The position numbers and the translations under genes were made by a program. This document shows, piece after piece, positions 7,487 to 10,922 of a stretch of 10,922 nucleotides of DNA. This DNA is from an uncultured Ruminococcus sp. (GTDB lineage Bacteria > Bacillota > Clostridia > Oscillospirales > Ruminococcaceae), in NCBI GenBank assembly GCA_946531975.1, contig CAMNAY010000032.1, positions 1-10,922 on the forward strand, written 5' to 3'. Each line of letters opens with the position of its first letter. Position 1 is the stretch's first letter. The notes beneath the pieces were generated by a model. That model did no database searches. It had not been told where the DNA came from and worked only from the letters and a program-made list of their open reading frames with translations.

Positions 7487-7493
7487 CCCCCTC
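7487..7493 (-). promoter_or_regulatory. Ribosome binding site of the cellulase gene
   Basis: GAGGGGG on the minus strand, eight bases before the ATG at 7478. It is less canonical than the AAAGGAGA sites of the two genes to the left. Confidence 0.75.
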
Positions 7494-7509
7494 ATAAAAT
7501 AAAGTACGG

Positions 7510-7533
7510 AAAATACGCCCTCTCGCATATTTT
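7510..7533 (-). other. Hairpin at the 5' end of the cellulase mRNA
   Basis: On the minus strand AAAATATGC pairs with GCGTATTTT (9 bp, one U-G pair) around the six-base loop GAGAGG. The wobble pair works only in minus-strand RNA. The expected transcription start is about 7535, so the stem would begin within a few bases of the 5' end. Such 5'-terminal stems commonly protect mRNA from 5'-end-dependent decay. Confidence 0.55.
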
Positions 7534-7542
7534 ACCACTTAT

Positions 7543-7572
7543 ATCATACCACGAATACTTTGGATTTGTCAA
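7543..7572 (-). promoter_or_regulatory. Sigma-A promoter of the cellulase gene
   Basis: TTGACA (7567-7572), an 18-bp spacer and TATGAT (7543-7548) on the minus strand. Transcription should start near 7535, about 57 nt before the ATG. Its -35 box is shared almost base for base with a plus-strand promoter-like sequence. Confidence 0.85.
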
Positions 7573-7595
7573 GAGCGTCAAAAAAAGTTTATAAT
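7566..7595 (+). promoter_or_regulatory. Promoter-like sequence facing away from the cellulase gene
   Basis: On the plus strand TTGTCA (7566-7571), an 18-bp spacer and a perfect TATAAT (7590-7595) point into the gene-free region, with a start expected near 7602. No protein gene follows on that strand, but a set of RNA-like inverted repeats does. The -35 overlaps the cellulase -35 (7567-7572). The match could be chance, because TTGTCAA reads as a partial -35 on both strands. Confidence 0.45.
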
Positions 7596-7610
7596 TTAGC
7601 GGCGGGCGGG

Positions 7611-7812
7611 GAGCCCGGGCAGTGCCCGGCTACAATTAGCTAAAGAGGGCACAGTCTCACATCTCCCAAGAAACCGCTTGACTGCCGCAGGAGTGCGGCA
7701 GGGGATAGCATTCTCACCCAAGGCTAATTCTATATTGAGACAAGAGGGTGCTGAGCTAATCCCGTTCTAAATCAGATCGGGAAACGAAAACGGCAGGGGA
7801 TAGCATTTCCCC
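7611..7812 (+). ncRNA. Candidate structured non-coding RNA of unknown family in the hydA-cellulase gap
   Basis: No known RNA family is recognised. Nested complementary segments close a branched fold: 7635-7641 with 7754-7760 (ATTAGCT/AGCTAAT), 7648-7652 with 7748-7752 (GGCAC/GTGCT, with one G-U), and 7654-7659 with 7736-7741 (GTCTCA/TGAGAC). Inside sit the hairpins CAAG-AAACCG-CTTG (7667-7680) and an 8-bp stem with loop GGAG (7682-7701). Outside are CCGGGC/GCCCGG (7615-7629) on the left, and CCCG/CGGG (7761-7781) and GGGGA/TCCCC with loop TAGCATT (7796-7812) on the right. The same word AAGAGG is unpaired on both sides of the central stem. The plus strand is favoured by the G-U pair and by the promoter at 7566-7595. 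A weaker minus-strand promoter (7819-7847) keeps the strand open. A non-transcribed palindromic element is the main alternative. Confidence 0.45.
7696..7807. repeat. 17-bp direct repeat at a 95-bp offset
   Basis: CGGCAGGGGATAGCATT occurs at 7696-7712 and at 7791-7807. Shorter matches in front of each copy (GGCT, AAGAGGG, a CT.A..TCCC stretch) in the same order suggest an old imperfect tandem duplication of about 95 bp. The second copy forms a small hairpin with the following TCCCC; in the first copy this is only partly kept. Confidence 0.7.
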
Positions 7813-7818
7813 AATACT

Positions 7819-7847
7819 ATTTTAATTCAGCTGCGAAAGCAAATCAA
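7819..7847 (-). promoter_or_regulatory. Weak promoter-like sequence reading through the RNA-like region
   Basis: TTGATT (7842-7847), a 17-bp spacer and TAAAAT (7819-7824) on the minus strand. It would transcribe the palindromic region towards the cellulase promoter, ending near a run of seven T (7581-7587) that has no strong stem before it. Matches are partial (4/6 and 5/6) in A+T-rich DNA, so this is only a possibility. Confidence 0.25.
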
Positions 7848-7852
7848 TACAA

Positions 7853-7884
7853 TGCCCCTGCGTGCTGTATTACACGCAGGGGCA
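7853..7884 (-). terminator. Terminator hairpin after hydA
   Basis: A perfect 12-bp stem (7853-7864 with 7873-7884, TGCCCCTGCGTG and its complement) has an eight-base loop. In the minus direction it is followed by TTGTATTGATTT, a broken T-rich tract. On the plus strand the following bases are AAACTTCTGG, so the minus direction is better supported. The stem begins about 62 nt after the hydA stop. Confidence 0.65.
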
Positions 7885-7926
7885 AACTTCTGGATGATGA
7901 TCCGTCTAACGGGTAATTTCGATTCA

Positions 7927-7951
7927 TCTGATGCAGAATATTCTGCTCAGA
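7927..7951 (-). other. Palindrome overlapping the hydA stop codon
   Basis: The perfect 14-base palindrome GCAGAATATTCTGC (7933-7946) is flanked by TCTGA and TCAGA, with one unpaired base, giving 12 possible pairs. The TGA stop (7947-7949) lies in one arm. No T-run follows, so it is not a terminator; it may cap or stabilise the 3' end or be incidental. Confidence 0.4.
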
Positions 7952-9707
7952 AATTCACTTTTCTTGCGACATAGCTGGTATGCAGCAGCTCATGCGCCTT
8001 ATGACCGCCCGGCTCACCGAGATACTCTTTATAGAGTGTCTGGATTGCGGGGTTGTCCTGAGACTTACGGAGATCCATCGCTGCATCGACCGAGTACAGT
8101 GCCTTTGCACGCTCTGCACGCAGATCAACGAAGTTGCGGACAGATGCCGGCTGGATCGGCTGACCGCCGCCGTTGACGCAGCCGCCCGGGCAAGCCATGA
8201 TCTCGATGAAGGTGTAATCCGCTTCGCCTGCCTGCACCTTTTCAAGCAGTCTTCTTGCATTTGCAAGACCGCTTGCGACAGCGACCTTCACGGTCAGACC
8301 GCCGACGGTGTAAGCTGCTTCCTTGACGCCCTCGATGCCGCGGACATCGGTGAAGTCGAGCTTGTCGTTGCCGAGCTTTTCGCCGCTGATCTTCTCAACT
8401 GCGAAACGCAGTGCAGCTTCCATAACGCCGCCGGTCGCGCCGAAGATCAGACCTGCGCCGGAGTAGATGCCCAGCGGATCGTCGAACTTCTCATCCGGCA
8501 GGGAGCGGAAGTCGATGCCTGCACGGTCGATCATTCTGCCCAGTTCTCTGGTGGTCAGAGCGATGTCAACATCCGGGACGCCTGCTGCGGACTGATCGTC
8601 TCTGCCGCACTCAAACTTCTTTGCAGTACACGGCATGATCGAAACAGAAACGATATCCTTCGGATCCCAGCCCATCTTCTCTGCATAGTAGGTCTTGATG
8701 ATTGCGCCCTGCATCTGCTGCGGGGACTTGCAGGTGGAGAGGTTCGGGATCATATCCGGGAAGTAGTGCTCACAGAACTTGACCCAGCCCGGCGAGCAGG
8801 AGGTGATCATCGGAAGAACGCCGCCGTTTGTGACGCGCTCGATCAGCTCAGTGCCTTCCTCCATGATGGTGAGGTCAGCGCCGTAGTTGGTATCGGTGAC
8901 GACATCAAAGCCGAGTCTGCGCAGCGCAGCGACCATTTTGCCCTCGACATTGGTGCCGATCGGATAGTCGAACAGCTCACCCAGACCTGCGCGAACAGAC
9001 GGAGCGGTCTGCACGACGACATGCTTGGACGGGTCTGCGATCGCCGCAAAGACCTTGTCGGTGTAATCCTTTTCAGAGAGTGCGCCGGTCGGACATACCG
9101 TGATGCACTGACCGCAGGAAACGCATGCAGTCTCGCCCAGCGGCTTATTGAACTGCGAGCCGATGTTGGTGATAAAGCCTCTCTCGTTCGCACCGATGAC
9201 GCCGATGCCCTGTGTGACAGCGCAGGCAGCCACGCAGCGGCGGCAGAGGATGCACTTGTTGTTATCGCGGTACATATGTGCAGCAGAATCGTCGATCGGA
9301 TACACAGTCTTTTCGCCTGCATAGAAATCGTCGTCCTCGATGCCCAGTTCATTTGCGAGCTTCTGGAGCTCACAGTTCTTGCTTCTCACGCAGGAGAGGC
9401 ACTTCTTATCGTGGTTGGAAAGAATGAGCTGCATGTTCTTTCTGCGTGCATCCAGAACCTTCGGGGAGTTCGTCAGAACCTCCATGCCCTCAGAAACCGG
9501 ATAGACGCAGGCAGCGACGAGGCGGAAGCCTCTGCCTTCGTTTGCTTCGACCATGCACATACGGCAAGCGCCGATCTCATTGATATCCTTCAGGTAGCAG
9601 AGCGTCGGGATGGTGACGCTTGCTTCACGGGCGGCTTCCAGAATGGAAGTTCCCTTCGGAACTGCCACAGCCTGACCGTTGATTTTTACATTTACCATTT
9701 CACTCAT
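7947..9707 (-). CDS. hydA: [FeFe] hydrogenase catalytic subunit of a trimeric NAD-linked enzyme (586 aa)
   Basis: Reduces protons to H2 in the cytoplasm, taking electrons from NADH and reduced ferredoxin through HydB and HydC (group A3, electron-bifurcating type). Order of domains: [2Fe-2S] ferredoxin-like (Cys37, 48, 51, 67); His-ligated [4Fe-4S] (His99, Cys103, 106, 112); two [4Fe-4S] clusters (Cys152/155/158/162 and Cys195/198/201/205); H-cluster domain with L1 TSCSPGW (302-308), L2 MPCTAKKFE (358-366) and L3 from EIMAC to GGGQP (502-517); and a C-terminal small-subunit-like segment from about 530. Glu284, Glu287, Arg291, Cys304 and Ser324 match the proton path of Clostridium CpI at a constant offset. 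The usual second Cys of L1 is Ser305. Length suits the short A3 form without an extra C-terminal [2Fe-2S] domain. Start: ATG at 9705-9707, ten bases after AAGGAGG. Lies 15 nt after hydB, in one operon. Confidence 0.95.
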   Translation of the reverse strand: MSEMVNVKINGQAVAVPKGTSILEAAREASVTIPTLCYLKDINEIGACRMCMVEANEGRGFRLVAACVYPVSEGMEVLTNSPKVLDARRKNMQLILSNHDKKCLSCVRSKNCELQKLANELGIEDDDFYAGEKTVYPIDDSAAHMYRDNNKCILCRRCVAACAVTQGIGVIGANERGFITNIGSQFNKPLGETACVSCGQCITVCPTGALSEKDYTDKVFAAIADPSKHVVVQTAPSVRAGLGELFDYPIGTNVEGKMVAALRRLGFDVVTDTNYGADLTIMEEGTELIERVTNGGVLPMITSCSPGWVKFCEHYFPDMIPNLSTCKSPQQMQGAIIKTYYAEKMGWDPKDIVSVSIMPCTAKKFECGRDDQSAAGVPDVDIALTTRELGRMIDRAGIDFRSLPDEKFDDPLGIYSGAGLIFGATGGVMEAALRFAVEKISGEKLGNDKLDFTDVRGIEGVKEAAYTVGGLTVKVAVASGLANARRLLEKVQAGEADYTFIEIMACPGGCVNGGGQPIQPASVRNFVDLRAERAKALYSVDAAMDLRKSQDNPAIQTLYKEYLGEPGGHKAHELLHTSYVARKVNF

Positions 9708-9717
9708 GTTCCGGAAG

Positions 9718-9725
9718 CCTCCTTA
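9718..9725 (-). promoter_or_regulatory. hydA ribosome binding site overlapping the hydB stop
   Basis: TAAGGAGG on the minus strand contains the TAA stop of hydB (9723-9725) and a near-perfect Shine-Dalgarno, ten bases before the hydA ATG. Ribosomes ending hydB therefore arrive at the hydA initiation site, favouring coupled, balanced synthesis. Confidence 0.85.
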
Positions 9726-10922
9726 CTGTTTGCTGATTGCCTTGAACTTACACTTCTCGATGCAGGCGCCGCACTTCACGCACTTTGCAGGATCAATCGC
9801 GAAGGATGCGAGCTTATGACCCGGAGCGGTGTAATCTGTTCTGGCGATCGCAGTTGCCGGGCACTGCTTTGCGCACATGCCGCAGCCGATGCACTTTTCC
9901 TTGTCGATGACGAACTGAAGCAGCGACTTGCAGACACCTGCCGGGCACTTCTTGTCAACGATGTGAGCGAGATACTCGTCACGGAAGAAGCGGAGCGTCG
10001 AGAGAACCGGATTCGGAGCAGTCTGACCCAGACCGCAGAGCGAATTGGTCTTGACATAGTAGCACAGATCTTCGAGCTTATCCAGATCCTCCAGCGTGCC
10101 GTTGCCGTTGGTGATCTTGTCGAGGATCTCATACATACGCTTGGTACCGATACGGCACGGCGTACACTTACCGCAGGATTCGTCCATGGTGAACTGGAGG
10201 AAGAACTTTGCGATATCGACCATGCAGTTGTCCTCGTCCAGAACAATCAGACCGCCCGAACCGATCATGCAGCCGATCTTTGCGAGGCTGTCGTAGTCAA
10301 CATTGACATCGTAGTGCTCTGCCGGGATGCATCCGCCGGAAGGTCCGCCCGCCTGAGCAGCCTTGAACTTCTTGCCGTTCGGGATGCCGCCGCCGATCTC
10401 CTCGATGATCTCGCGGAGGGTGGTGCCCATCGGGACTTCGACCAGACCGGTATTCTTGATCTTACCGCCGAGTGCGAAGACCTTGGTGCCCTTGGAGTTA
10501 TCCTTACCCATGGAAGCGTACCACTTTGCACCCTTGAGGATGATCTGCGGGACGTTTGCGTAGGTCTCGACGTTATTCAGAATGGTAGGCTTCTGATACA
10601 GACCCTTTTCAGCCGGGAACGGCGGACGCGGACGCGGCTCACCTCTGTTGCCCTCGATGGAGGTCATCAGAGCGGTTTCCTCGCCGCAGACGAATGCGCC
10701 TGCACCCAGACGGAGGTCGATATCGAAGTGGAAGCCGGTGCCGAAGATATCGTCGCCCAGCATACCTGCTTCTCTTGCCTGCTTGATTGCGATGCGCAGT
10801 CTCTCGACAGCGATCGGATACTCAGCACGGACGTAGATGTAGCCCTGGCATGCGCCGATTGCGTAGCCGGCAATGGTCATTGCTTCCAGAACGACATGCG
10901 GGTCGCCTTCCAGAACGGAACG
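9723..10922 (-). CDS. hydB: NADH-binding subunit of the trimeric [FeFe] hydrogenase, 5' part outside window (399 aa visible)
   Basis: NuoF-like flavoprotein that exchanges electrons between NAD(H), FMN and the iron-sulfur chain leading to HydA. The gene runs off the right edge: the frame stays open to 10922 and codes RSVLEGDPHVVLEA before the first internal Met, as expected inside NuoF, so that Met is not the start. Visible in order (counting from the edge): NuoF FMN/NADH core with GAGAFVCGEETAL (73-85), an SLBB-like region up to the GGPSGG stretch (192-197), N3-type [4Fe-4S] ligands C-x2-C-x2-C at 250/253/256 plus Cys296, a CPAGVC pair (326, 331), and a C-terminal ferredoxin domain with two clusters (344/347/350/354 and 381/384/387/391). 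That last domain distinguishes HydB from plain complex I NuoF. About 200 N-terminal residues, including the thioredoxin-like [2Fe-2S] domain, should lie outside. Cotranscribed with hydA. Confidence 0.93.
   Translation of the reverse strand, partial: RSVLEGDPHVVLEAMTIAGYAIGACQGYIYVRAEYPIAVERLRIAIKQAREAGMLGDDIFGTGFHFDIDLRLGAGAFVCGEETALMTSIEGNRGEPRPRPPFPAEKGLYQKPTILNNVETYANVPQIILKGAKWYASMGKDNSKGTKVFALGGKIKNTGLVEVPMGTTLREIIEEIGGGIPNGKKFKAAQAGGPSGGCIPAEHYDVNVDYDSLAKIGCMIGSGGLIVLDEDNCMVDIAKFFLQFTMDESCGKCTPCRIGTKRMYEILDKITNGNGTLEDLDKLEDLCYYVKTNSLCGLGQTAPNPVLSTLRFFRDEYLAHIVDKKCPAGVCKSLLQFVIDKEKCIGCGMCAKQCPATAIARTDYTAPGHKLASFAIDPAKCVKCGACIEKCKFKAISKQ

Noticed and set aside
7479..7538. N-terminal extension of the cellulase by 20 residues
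   Set aside because: It would start at or before the predicted transcription start and would put a charged stretch ahead of a normal signal peptide.
7667..7681. Catabolite-response-element-like sequence (AAGCGGTTTC core on the minus strand)
   Set aside because: The core fits, but the outer bases do not, and it lies about 100 bp upstream of the cellulase -35 within paired RNA-like sequence. A chance match is more likely.
7920..7951. Hammerhead-ribozyme-like CTGATG followed by GAAA-like bases
   Set aside because: The core order and the required stems I and III are not present; the sequence is simply a palindrome at the hydA stop.

Overview
The window (about 10.9 kb, roughly 50-55% G+C by eye) reads as chromosomal DNA of a cellulosome-forming gut or rumen Ruminococcus (Oscillospiraceae). 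The basis is a secreted GH9-CBM3c cellulase ending in a Ruminococcus-style dockerin, a trimeric NAD-linked [FeFe] hydrogenase, a sortase-type surface protein and Gram-positive sigma-A promoters with AAGGAGG-type ribosome binding sites. The species is not determined; the base composition would suit a R. champanellensis or R. flavefaciens type relative. All five credible protein genes lie on the minus strand, so reading in the direction of transcription runs from right to left.

Right part (10922 to 7947): the 3' two thirds of hydB (NuoF-like, cut by the window edge) followed after 15 nt by complete hydA. Together with a NuoE-like HydC, expected further right outside the window, they would form the HydABC [FeFe] hydrogenase that oxidises NADH and ferredoxin to release H2. 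The pair ends at a strong hairpin (7853-7884).

Middle (7946 to 7573): a stretch of about 375 bp without protein genes. It is not empty. It holds several nested inverted repeats that would fold into a branched RNA, a 17-bp direct repeat at a 95-bp offset, and a consensus-like plus-strand promoter that overlaps the -35 box of the cellulase promoter. I regard it as a candidate unrecognised structured RNA or a palindromic mobile-type element.

Then come single-gene units: the cellulase (7478-5082) with its own promoter, a hairpin at the mRNA 5' end and a terminator (5031-5066), and a cell-wall-anchored surface protein (4912-3008) with its own promoter and terminator (2961-3000).

Left part (2861 to 1): a TTGACA-18-TATAAT promoter drives a two-gene, possibly longer, operon. 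The first gene is a 196-residue cysteine-rich coiled-coil protein. The second is a 698-residue protein laid out like a polymorphic-toxin or type VII secretion substrate: helical N-terminus, proline hinge, cationic amphipathic and glycine-zipper membrane region. Instead of a recognisable toxin domain it ends in two helical repeat arrays, seven 11-residue repeats each with one Trp and then three 29-residue repeats. This operon and the 7.6-7.85 kb RNA-like region are the two parts of the window least explained by known families.

The metabolic logic is familiar: the cellulase releases cello-oligosaccharides, and the hydrogenase disposes of reductant from their fermentation. The surface protein and the left operon probably act at the cell envelope or in contact with other cells.
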